NCBI GenBank assembly: GCA_003164825.1
Contig: PLUH01000133.1
Location: 1 to 5,381, forward strand
From: Hyphomicrobiales bacterium
Lineage (GTDB): Bacteria > Pseudomonadota > Alphaproteobacteria > Rhizobiales > Beijerinckiaceae
Reading direction: 5' to 3'
Length of the DNA: 5,381 nt
The translations under genes and the position numbers were made by a program. Positions 1-5,318 of the stretch are shown here, one piece after another. Position 1 is the stretch's first letter, and every line of letters starts with the position of its first letter. The notes beneath the pieces are model-generated. The model was not told the origin of the DNA. It did not search any database and was given only the letters and a program-made list of their open reading frames with translations.

Positions 1-145
1 CGACCTCCATCGCCGCCTTGTCAGTCTCGATTTCGAACAACGTCGCGCCTTTGACGACATGGGCGCCTTCGGCCGCATGCCATCGGCCCATCCGGCCCGA
101 GCTCATGTCCATGTCGACGCGCGGCATGACGATCTCGACCGCCAT
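1..145 (-). CDS. Dihydrolipoamide acyltransferase (E2), N-terminal part only, with lipoyl domain
   Basis: This is the E2 core subunit of a 2-oxo acid or acetoin dehydrogenase complex. Its lipoyl-lysine arm carries the acyl group from E1 to the E2 active site, where it is passed to CoA. Only the first 48 codons are inside the window; the gene runs off the left edge. The translation opens MAVEIVMPRVDMDM, the usual start of an E2 lipoyl domain, and reaches the lipoylation motif ETDKAAMEV, with Lys43 the residue that would be lipoylated. The start is the ATG at 145-143, one base after the E1 beta stop (TGA-C-ATG). A GAGGT Shine-Dalgarno sequence lies inside the end of E1 beta (155-151), five bases before the ATG. 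That arrangement implies translational coupling. The peripheral-subunit-binding and catalytic domains are not visible, so the acyl specificity (acetyl from pyruvate or from acetoin) cannot be read here. Subunit identity is secure; substrate is not. Confidence 0.93.
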   Translation of the reverse strand, partial: MAVEIVMPRVDMDMSSGRMGRWHAAEGAHVVKGATLFEIETDKAAMEV

Positions 146-146
146 G

Positions 147-1139
147 TCAGACCTCGGTCAGCGCCAGACGCCGCGCCGCCGCGACAATGTCGTCCGTTTG
201 CGGAACCGCCGCCTTCTCCAGGATCGGGCTATAGGGAATCGGCGCCTCGACGCCGCCGAGCCGCATGATCGGCGCGTCGAGATAGTCGAACGCCTCGCTC
301 TCGGCGACGATAGCCGAGATTTCCGCCCCGATGCCGAGCGTCTTGACGCCCTCGTAAACGGCGAGCAGCCGCCCAGTCGTCTTGACGCTGGCCACGATCG
401 CGTCCTTGTCGATCGGCCGCAGGCAGCGAAGGTCGATCACCTCGGCCTCGATCCCCTCCTTGGCCAGGATATCCGCCGCTTCCAGCGCCCGATGGACCAT
501 GATCGCGGCGGCGACGATGGTGAGATCGCGGCCTTCACGCCTGACGACCGCCCGGTCGAGCGGCGTCTCGTAATAGCCCTCGGGCGTTGCGCCTTTCATT
601 TTGTAGAGCAGCTTGTGCTCGAACACGATCACCGGATCGGGGTCCTTGATCGCCGCGAGCAGCATGCCCTTGACGTCTTCCGGCGTCGACGGCTCGACCA
701 CCTTCAAGCCCGGGACATGGGCGTACCAGGCTTCGATGCTCTGGCTGTGCTGCGCGGCGCCGCCTAGCCCAGATCCGGTCGGCATGCGAAAGACGACCGG
801 AACGTTGACCGCGCCGCCGAGCATATAGCGCAGCTTGGCGGCCTGATTGACGATCTGCTCCATCGCCAGCATCGAAAAGTCCGAGAACTGGAACTCGTAG
901 ACCGGCCGCATGCCGGTCAGCGCCGCCCCGACCGCGACGCCGGCTCCGCCGAGTTCCGAGATCGGCGTATCCATGACCCGCTCTTCGCCGAAACGCTCGA
1001 CGAGATCGCCTGTCACCTGAAAGGCGCCGCCGTAGACGCCGATGTCCTCGCCCATCAGGAACACCCGCTCGTCACGCTCGAGCGCGATGGCGAGCGCTTC
1101 GCGGATCGCCTCGGCGTAGGAGAGCTCGCGACTGCTCAT
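147..1139 (-). CDS. 2-oxo acid (pyruvate/acetoin-type) dehydrogenase E1 component, beta subunit
   Basis: This is the beta half of the thiamine-diphosphate-dependent E1 heterotetramer. With E1 alpha it decarboxylates a 2-oxo acid, or cleaves acetoin, and acylates the lipoyl group of E2 in the cytoplasm. The 330-residue product is full length for a stand-alone E1 beta. Visible landmarks are MGED at 29-32; DTPISE at 57-62, where Glu62 should activate the ThDP aminopyrimidine; AAQHSQ with the conserved His131; and a C-terminal transketolase-type domain with APIPYSP near 299-305. There is no N-terminal lipoyl domain, unlike the longer PdhB of the main rhizobial pdh cluster, which argues for an accessory complex. 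The EHKLLY stretch (174-179) and its surroundings recall acetoin dehydrogenase beta subunits, while the C-terminus is more pyruvate-like. The ATG overlaps the E1 alpha stop (ATGA), with a weak GAGAG nine bases upstream, so coupling to E1 alpha translation is likely. Confidence 0.96.
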   Translation of the reverse strand: MSSRELSYAEAIREALAIALERDERVFLMGEDIGVYGGAFQVTGDLVERFGEERVMDTPISELGGAGVAVGAALTGMRPVYEFQFSDFSMLAMEQIVNQAAKLRYMLGGAVNVPVVFRMPTGSGLGGAAQHSQSIEAWYAHVPGLKVVEPSTPEDVKGMLLAAIKDPDPVIVFEHKLLYKMKGATPEGYYETPLDRAVVRREGRDLTIVAAAIMVHRALEAADILAKEGIEAEVIDLRCLRPIDKDAIVASVKTTGRLLAVYEGVKTLGIGAEISAIVAESEAFDYLDAPIMRLGGVEAPIPYSPILEKAAVPQTDDIVAAARRLALTEV

Positions 1140-2170
1140 GGACGCGCGCTCTCGGCGGGCGAATAGACGTCGCGCAGGACGTCGGCGGCCGCCGGCCAGG
1201 GGCTCGCGCTCGCTTCGGCCGCCGCTTCGGCCATTTCCTTTTCCACTTCAGCCGCGATCTCCGCGACCCGCGCCTCGGCCACAAGGCCGAGGGCGACGAT
1301 TTCAGCTTCGAAGCGCGCGATCGGATCGCGCGCTTTCCACGCCTCGATCTCTTCACGGGAACGATAGCGGTTGCGGTCGGAACGGGAATGGCCGCGGGTG
1401 CGGTAGGTCTTGGCCTCGATCAGCGTCGGACCCTCGCCCGCCCGCGCCCGCTCGGTCGCCGCGAACGAAGCCTCGGCCACGGCGGCGAAATCGTTGCCGT
1501 CGACGATGACGCCCGGAATCGCGTAAGCCGCGGCGCGGTCGGCGACATTGGCGACCGCGGTCGCGCGGTCCATCGCCATCGACATCGCATATTGGTTATT
1601 CTCGCAGACGAAAATGACCGGCAGCTTCCAGATCGAGGCGAGGTTGAGCGCCTCGTGAAAGGCGCCCTCGTTGTTGGCCCCGTCGCCGAAGAACGCCACC
1701 GCGACCGAGCCGGTGCGCCGCTTCTTGGCGCTGAGCGCCGCGCCGACCGCAATCGGCAGGCCGCCGCCGACGATGCCGTTGGCGCCGAGATTGCCCTTGG
1801 CCGGCTCGGCGATGTGCATGGAGCCGCCGCGGCCCTTGCAATAGCCGCTCTCGCGGCCGAGGAACTCGGCGAACATCGGCTTGAGCTCGGCGCCTTTGGC
1901 GATGCAATGGCCGTGGCCGCGATGGGTGGAGGTGACGTAGTCAGTGTCGCCGAGTGGCGTGCACGCCCCGACCGCCGTCGCCTCCTGACCGATCGACAGG
2001 TGCATCGTGCCGTAGCTCAAGCCGCGAATGTACGAATCCTCGGCCGCTTCCTCGAACCGGCGAATGCGGTGCATTCGCCTCAGCGCGCCGACAACCTCGT
2101 CCTCGCTCAACCGGTCATAGACCTTGGGGCGGTTGACGCTGAAGCGCACGGACCGCGAATGTGACGTCAA
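1136..2170 (-). CDS. 2-oxo acid (pyruvate/acetoin-type) dehydrogenase E1 component, alpha subunit
   Basis: This is the ThDP-binding alpha subunit of the E1 enzyme and the first gene of the leftward E1-alpha/E1-beta/E2 operon. Numbered from the TTG at 2170 (344 aa), it shows STHRGHGH (81-88), with a His expected in the active site; a KGRGGSMH stretch (112-119); and the ThDP/Mg motif opening with GDG at 162-164 and closing with NN at 191-192. A GHSRSD loop near 260-265 corresponds to the loop phosphorylated in mitochondrial E1. THRGHGHCIAKG and GANGIVGGG resemble acetoin dehydrogenase alpha, whereas YRTRGHSRSD is pyruvate-dehydrogenase-like, so the substrate is undecided. The start was chosen because GGGAGG (2184-2179) sits eight bases before TTG 2170. 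A longer version from TTG 2200 adds ten residues but has only a poor ribosome site, and no ATG occurs in frame upstream before a stop. Length and motifs are normal for the family. Confidence 0.95.
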   Translation of the reverse strand: MTSHSRSVRFSVNRPKVYDRLSEDEVVGALRRMHRIRRFEEAAEDSYIRGLSYGTMHLSIGQEATAVGACTPLGDTDYVTSTHRGHGHCIAKGAELKPMFAEFLGRESGYCKGRGGSMHIAEPAKGNLGANGIVGGGLPIAVGAALSAKKRRTGSVAVAFFGDGANNEGAFHEALNLASIWKLPVIFVCENNQYAMSMAMDRATAVANVADRAAAYAIPGVIVDGNDFAAVAEASFAATERARAGEGPTLIEAKTYRTRGHSRSDRNRYRSREEIEAWKARDPIARFEAEIVALGLVAEARVAEIAAEVEKEMAEAAAEASASPWPAAADVLRDVYSPAESARP

Positions 2171-2178
2171 GCGAATGG

Positions 2179-2184
2179 CCTCCC
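2179..2184 (-). promoter_or_regulatory. Ribosome binding site that decides the E1 alpha start (TTG 2170)
   Basis: GGGAGG on the minus strand lies eight bases before the TTG at 2170-2168. The alternative in-frame TTG at 2200 has only an imperfect ACAGGG close before it. An ATT at 2176 was not considered a start. The site therefore favours a 344-residue E1 alpha beginning with a non-ATG codon. This is inference from spacing and complementarity to the 16S rRNA tail. Confidence 0.6.
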
Positions 2185-2283
2185 AGCGCTTGGCCCTCAA
2201 GACCCTGTCCGTTACCGCATTTGCGAACTTTTGTCTCCCCCAAAACTCAAACGTTCAGCGCGCCGCAAGGGTCGCATGGACCA

Positions 2284-2309
2284 CGCGAATGCTCGAGACC
2301 ATATTCGCG
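2284..2309. repeat. Inverted repeat in the divergent intergenic region, possible regulator site
   Basis: CGCGAAT (2284-2290) and ATTCGCG (2303-2309) form a perfect 7-bp dyad separated by 12 bases that include CTCGAG. It ends three bases before the putative -35 TTGACT of the rightward promoter, the usual place for an activator. The 26-bp overall size is compatible with a dimeric transcription factor, but no regulator gene is in the window and the family cannot be named. It may be a chance dyad. Confidence 0.35.
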
Positions 2310-2311
2310 CA

Positions 2312-2341
2312 TTGACTACGGGCGATAGGCGCGGCCTATCA
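2312..2341 (+). promoter_or_regulatory. Putative promoter of the PQQ-dependent dehydrogenase gene
   Basis: TTGACT (2312-2317) matches the housekeeping -35 box, and CTATCA (2336-2341), 18 bases later, is a fair match to the alphaproteobacterial -10 consensus CTATAT. Transcription would start near 2348, giving a leader of about 85 bases before the dehydrogenase ATG. This is the best sigma-70-like candidate seen by eye in the gap; no sigma-54 GG-N10-GC element was found upstream of the gene. It is a prediction only. Confidence 0.4.
2324..2340. repeat. Inverted repeat overlapping the putative promoter spacer and -10, operator-like
   Basis: GATAGGC (2324-2330) and GCCTATC (2334-2340) form a perfect 7-bp inverted repeat around a GCG centre. 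It covers the second half of the spacer and most of the candidate -10 box, so a bound protein would block RNA polymerase. It could instead form a small hairpin, but no T-run follows, so it is not a terminator. The operator role is inferred from position. Confidence 0.4.
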
Positions 2342-2421
2342 AATGATTGAAATAAAAATGGGAAAAATTCCCGTTCATTTGCTTGCGGCTTCCCAGACTT
2401 CACGCCAAAGTGTCCCCCGTC

Positions 2422-2430
2422 AGGGAGGAA
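2422..2430 (+). promoter_or_regulatory. Strong ribosome binding site fixing the PQQ dehydrogenase start at ATG 2436
   Basis: AGGGAGGAA, with its GGGAGG core at 2423-2428, lies seven bases before ATG 2436. A GTG at 2433 is only four bases away, and the farther upstream ATG at 2343 would place 31 charged and polar residues before the signal peptide. The site therefore supports ATG 2436, which puts a canonical signal peptide at the N-terminus. Confidence 0.8.
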
Positions 2431-2435
2431 CAGTG

Positions 2436-4172
2436 ATGACCAAAGTCGTCAATCAATCGCTATTGCTTGGATCGATCTGCGTCGCCGCGATGGCGGCGGC
2501 TGGGGTTGCGGGCGCGCAGGAGGTCAAGAACGGTTCGGGCTCGATGGCCGCGACTGCGGCGATCACATCGGTTTCACAGCAGCAACTGAACAGCGCCGCC
2601 AAAGACGGAGCGAACTTCCTTCACACCAACGGCAACTACGATCAGACGCGCTTCTATCCGAACGCGCAAATCAACCGCGGCAACGTCGCGCATCTGCATC
2701 CGGCCTGGATCTTCTCCACCGAGATCAAAGAGTCTCTCGAGACGTCGCCGATCATCGTCGACGGCGTCATGTACGTCACCACGTCGTTCAGCCACGTTTA
2801 CGCGCTCGACGCCAAGACCGGAGCGGAGATTTGGCATTACAAGCCCAAGCTCGGCCCGGTAACCACCGTCTGCTGCGGCCCGAACAACCGCGGGGTCGCC
2901 GTCTACGAGGACAAGGTCTACGTCGGCACCCTCGACGCCAAGCTGGTCGCGCTCGACGCCAAGACCGGCAGCGAGGTCTGGTCGCAGCAAGTCGGCGATC
3001 CCGAGAAGGGCTACAGCGAGACGATGGCGCCGACCGCCGTCGACGGCAAAATCCTCATCGGCACCAACGGCGGCGAGTACGGGATACGCGGTTTCGTCAA
3101 GGCCTATGACGCCAAGGACGGCAAGCTGATTTGGAGCTTCGACACCATCCCCGAGAACTCCGTCGGCGTTTGGGCGACCAAGGACCCCACCGGCCGCGAC
3201 GAGCATCGCGACATCGACGCCGAGAAGGCGGCGCTCGCCAAGAACGGCGACCCCTATAAGACGCTGGGCGGTGGGGTTTGGCAGAATCCCTCAGTCGATC
3301 TCGCCAACAAGCGCATCTACTTCGTCGTCGGCAACCCCTCGCCCGATCTCGACGGCGCCGTCCGGCCCGGCGACAACCTCTATACCGACTCCCTCGTCTC
3401 GCTCGATCTGGACACTGGAAAGTACGTCTGCCACTTCCAGTATGTTCCCCATGACGTGTGGGATCTCGACGCCGTGAGCCCGACCGTGCTGGTAAACGCG
3501 GCGGACAAGTCCGGCAAGATGATCCCGGCCGTCATGCACGCCGGCAAGACCGGTTACATCTACGTGCACGACCGCAAGGACTGTAGCCTGATCCGGTTCT
3601 CCGACCCGATGGTGGATCAGAAGGGCCGGTGGACGTTGCCGACCCCGACGCAGCCTCTGGATCCCAATTCGGCCCGGATGTTCCCGGGCGCGAACGGAGG
3701 CGTCGAATGGTCGCCGCTCTCGACCGACCCGAGCCGCAACATGGCTTTCGCGATCAACCTGCATCAGCCCATGACCTACACGGTAGCCAGCGCCGCCTAT
3801 CCGGACGGCAAGATGTGGCTCGGCGGCGCCTTCACGGTCATTCCGGGCGAGGAGAGCTTCGGCAATGTCACCGCGGTCGATTACAACACCGGGAAGATCG
3901 CCTGGCAGGTTAAGACGCCAGAGCCGATGATCGGCGGCTCTCTCGCCACGGCTGGCGGGCTTCTCTTCACTGGCGAAGCCAACGGCTGGTTCAAAGCCTA
4001 CGACACAGCCAACGGCAAGGTGCTGTGGCAATTCCAGACTGGCGCTGGCGTCAATGCGCCCCCGTCCTCGTATGAGGTCGGCGGCAAGCAGTACGTCGTC
4101 GTTGGTTCGGGCGGCAACGCCCAGATCGACTCCAAGCGCGGCAACAACATCATCGCCTTCACGATCGAGTGA
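2436..4172 (+). CDS. Periplasmic PQQ-dependent alcohol dehydrogenase (methanol/ethanol family), with lanthanide-type Asp
   Basis: A quinoprotein that oxidises an alcohol in the periplasm using PQQ and a metal ion, passing electrons to a c-type cytochrome. The 578-aa product begins with a Sec signal peptide (hydrophobic 8-27, cleavage after AGA at 25-27). The rest is an eight-bladed propeller: seven AxDxxTGxxxW-like blade motifs are visible, with Trp at 133, 182, 233, 490 and 531. Family residues: vicinal Cys146-Cys147; Glu214 (GGEYGIRG); Trp282, matching the PQQ-stacking Trp243 of MxaF; Asn300 (GNP), matching Asn261; catalytic Asp343 in PHDVWDLD; and Lys371 in place of MxaF Arg331. Asp345, two residues after the catalytic Asp, is the residue typical of lanthanide-dependent enzymes, where calcium MxaF has Ala. 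No CxxCH is present, so there is no fused heme domain. The protein is not a close match to MxaF or XoxF (CCGPNNRG instead of CCDxVNRG), so the substrate is not assigned. Two successive blade motifs lack Trp (Cys332, Arg387). Confidence 0.96.
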   Translation: MTKVVNQSLLLGSICVAAMAAAGVAGAQEVKNGSGSMAATAAITSVSQQQLNSAAKDGANFLHTNGNYDQTRFYPNAQINRGNVAHLHPAWIFSTEIKESLETSPIIVDGVMYVTTSFSHVYALDAKTGAEIWHYKPKLGPVTTVCCGPNNRGVAVYEDKVYVGTLDAKLVALDAKTGSEVWSQQVGDPEKGYSETMAPTAVDGKILIGTNGGEYGIRGFVKAYDAKDGKLIWSFDTIPENSVGVWATKDPTGRDEHRDIDAEKAALAKNGDPYKTLGGGVWQNPSVDLANKRIYFVVGNPSPDLDGAVRPGDNLYTDSLVSLDLDTGKYVCHFQYVPHDVWDLDAVSPTVLVNAADKSGKMIPAVMHAGKTGYIYVHDRKDCSLIRFSDPMVDQKGRWTLPTPTQPLDPNSARMFPGANGGVEWSPLSTDPSRNMAFAINLHQPMTYTVASAAYPDGKMWLGGAFTVIPGEESFGNVTAVDYNTGKIAWQVKTPEPMIGGSLATAGGLLFTGEANGWFKAYDTANGKVLWQFQTGAGVNAPPSSYEVGGKQYVVVGSGGNAQIDSKRGNNIIAFTIE

Positions 4173-4185
4173 CCGTTGGCGCCCG

Positions 4186-4222
4186 AAGGCCGCTTCGCTC
4201 GATGAGCGAAGCGGCCTTTTTT
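4186..4222 (+). terminator. Strong Rho-independent terminator after the PQQ dehydrogenase gene
   Basis: A perfect 15-bp stem (4186-4200 paired with 4204-4218, core GGCCGCTTCGCTC / GAGCGAAGCGGCC) closes a GAT loop and runs into TTTTTT (4217-4222). It starts 14 bases after the dehydrogenase stop codon. On the minus strand the stem is not followed by a T-run, so it should act rightward only. It separates dehydrogenase transcription from the cytochrome c gene, unless readthrough occurs. Confidence 0.93.
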
Positions 4223-4223
4223 A

Positions 4224-4252
4224 TTGACCTTATGAAGACGCGGCGCGCAAAT
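4224..4252 (+). promoter_or_regulatory. Weak candidate promoter for the diheme cytochrome c gene
   Basis: TTGACC (4224-4229) directly follows the terminator and is a good -35 match. The box 17 bases later, GCAAAT (4247-4252), is a poor -10. The case rests mainly on context: a strong terminator precedes the cytochrome gene, so some promoter in 4223-4285 is expected. No inverted repeat or alternative sigma-factor motif was seen here. Confidence 0.25.
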
Positions 4253-4285
4253 GAGCGCGATTTTGGCGCGTGAGGGAATTACTGA

Positions 4286-4846
4286 ATGTTGCGTTTTGCT
4301 GCTGCAGCCGCGCTTCTGGCTGGCGCAACCGCCGCTTGGGCGGATACGATTGAGGAGAAGGCGGTGCTTTGCAGTGTTTGTCACGGCGCCAACGGCCTGC
4401 CCGACTTCCCGGCGACCCCGATCATTTGGGGCCAAAACGAGGGTTACCTTTATCTCGAGCTCCGCGACTTCCAGAAAGGCGCCCGCAAGGACGATCGCAT
4501 GACGCCGATCGCGCAATCCCTCGCCAAGGAGGATTTGCTCGCGCTCGCCGCATACTTTTCCACCAAGCCATGGCCGAAGACAGGCGCGCCGTCGGCTTCG
4601 AAAGCCGACACCGCGGTCGCGAAGACGGCGATCAACTCGGTCGTCTGCACGAGTTGCCATCTCGAAGAGTTTCAGGGCGATTCGTCCGTGCCTCGTCTCG
4701 CGGATCAAGTGGACAGGTACCTGCTCAAGACAATGATTGATTTCCGCGACCACGCACGCGCGAACAATCCCGGCATGTCCGACCTGATGAACACCGTAAC
4801 GCCCGAGCAGCTCGGCGCAATGGCCAATTATCTCGCCGGCTTGTGA
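4286..4846 (+). CDS. Periplasmic diheme cytochrome c, cytochrome c4-like
   Basis: A soluble or loosely membrane-associated electron carrier with two covalently bound hemes c, expected to shuttle electrons in the periplasm to a terminal oxidase. The 186-aa precursor has a signal peptide with likely cleavage after AWA (17-19), leaving about 167 residues. Two class I domains are in tandem. The first has CSVCH (29-33) with probable axial Met72 (RMTPIA). The second has CTSCH (121-125) with probable axial Met164 (NPGM). In each domain the Met lies 18 residues before the Tyr of the C-terminal helix (Tyr90, Tyr182), so the two halves look like a duplication. A GAGGG site (4272-4276) lies nine bases before the ATG. 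Its place downstream of a heme-less PQQ dehydrogenase suggests that it, or a partner, accepts that enzyme's electrons; this is inference, since a terminator separates the genes. It is not typical of the monoheme XoxG/MxaG acceptors. Confidence 0.95.
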   Translation: MLRFAAAAALLAGATAAWADTIEEKAVLCSVCHGANGLPDFPATPIIWGQNEGYLYLELRDFQKGARKDDRMTPIAQSLAKEDLLALAAYFSTKPWPKTGAPSASKADTAVAKTAINSVVCTSCHLEEFQGDSSVPRLADQVDRYLLKTMIDFRDHARANNPGMSDLMNTVTPEQLGAMANYLAGL

Positions 4847-5007
4847 CGGATCGGTTTTTGCCCAGAACTCTTTGCCGTTGGGAAAGGCGGCAGAGAGGGA
4901 ACGGCTCGGATGACAATTCCTTGCAGAAAATCAGAACTCAGGTTGGGCTGCCCCATGACCAATTCTCTTGCGCCAAGGAGGATGCGTGGCGGGGATCGAG
5001 GAGATGG

Positions 5008-5019
5008 GCGTTGCAACGC
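5008..5019. repeat. Perfect 12-bp palindrome, possible protein-binding site
   Basis: GCGTTGCAACGC reads identically on both strands with no spacer. Short uninterrupted palindromes of this kind can be operators, for example for LacI-type regulators, but no adjacent promoter is evident and a chance occurrence is quite possible. Confidence 0.25.
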
Positions 5020-5064
5020 GACGATGCCGCCCCGGTGACAATGCCGCTATTCCAATGTCCGTCG

Positions 5065-5082
5065 ACTCCAGCCGTTTGGAGT
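5065..5082. repeat. Small hairpin-forming inverted repeat
   Basis: ACTCCA (5065-5070) and TGGAGT (5077-5082) are complementary arms around a six-base GCCGTT loop. No T-run follows, so it is not an intrinsic terminator. Its role, if any, is unknown. Confidence 0.25.
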
Positions 5083-5318
5083 GCGTCGATCCTTTCCGTC
5101 TATGGCACTTGTTCGGCACCCACGCGAATCGACAATTTCCCGTTGTCATAATAGATCTGCGCACTAGCCTCATGTTTTGGAGCCGCCGGTTAAGCCAATT
5201 GCCTTGCGGGGAGTGGGCGAGTTCTGCAATGGGTTGAGGGCGGTACAGCAGCGCGGCGATTACCACGGCGCTGCCACAGGTCATGGTCGAGCGCAATGAT
5301 GCCAAGGAGGGAGACGCC

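Larger units (their letters stand above)
4847..5303. other. Intergenic stretch without a convincing gene
   Basis: About 460 bases follow the cytochrome stop. Open frames exist on both strands: 4843-5151 plus (GTG start), 4968-5237 plus, and 4931-5320 minus. They overlap each other, lack good ribosome sites, are rich in Arg/Ser/Pro/Cys in no family-like order, and show no domain or motif I recognise. The stretch holds a perfect 12-bp palindrome (5008-5019), a 6-bp hairpin (5065-5082) and two copies of GCCAAGGAGG (4972-4981 and 5301-5310). No tRNA, intrinsic terminator or transposase could be identified. It could be a decayed gene or insertion remnant, or the leader of the small ORF that follows. 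Confidence 0.6.

Noticed and set aside
2212..2241. GGGGGAG followed by a two-codon ORF (ATG CGG TAA) upstream of E1 alpha on the minus strand
   Set aside because: The spacing of about 14 bases is too long for efficient initiation and there is no evidence of a regulatory mini-ORF.
2360..2372. GGGAA-AAA-TTCCC small dyad upstream of the dehydrogenase
   Set aside because: The arms are only 5 bp in an A/T-rich tract. It is too weak to call an operator or hairpin.
2212..2403. 63-codon minus-strand ORF across the divergent intergenic region
   Set aside because: It spans the likely promoter and both dyads and has no recognisable motif, so it is most likely a chance frame.
2343..2435. N-terminal extension of the PQQ dehydrogenase from ATG 2343
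   Set aside because: It would put 31 polar residues ahead of a clear signal peptide and has no ribosome site. ATG 2436 has a strong one.
3291..4031. 246-codon minus-strand ORF inside the dehydrogenase gene
   Set aside because: It is a shadow frame of a clearly coding GC-rich gene, with no domain and low-complexity composition.
5143..5160. TTGTCATAATAGAT as a promoter for the small ORF
   Set aside because: TTGTCA and CATAAT overlap rather than being spaced as -35 and -10, and no properly spaced partner box was found.
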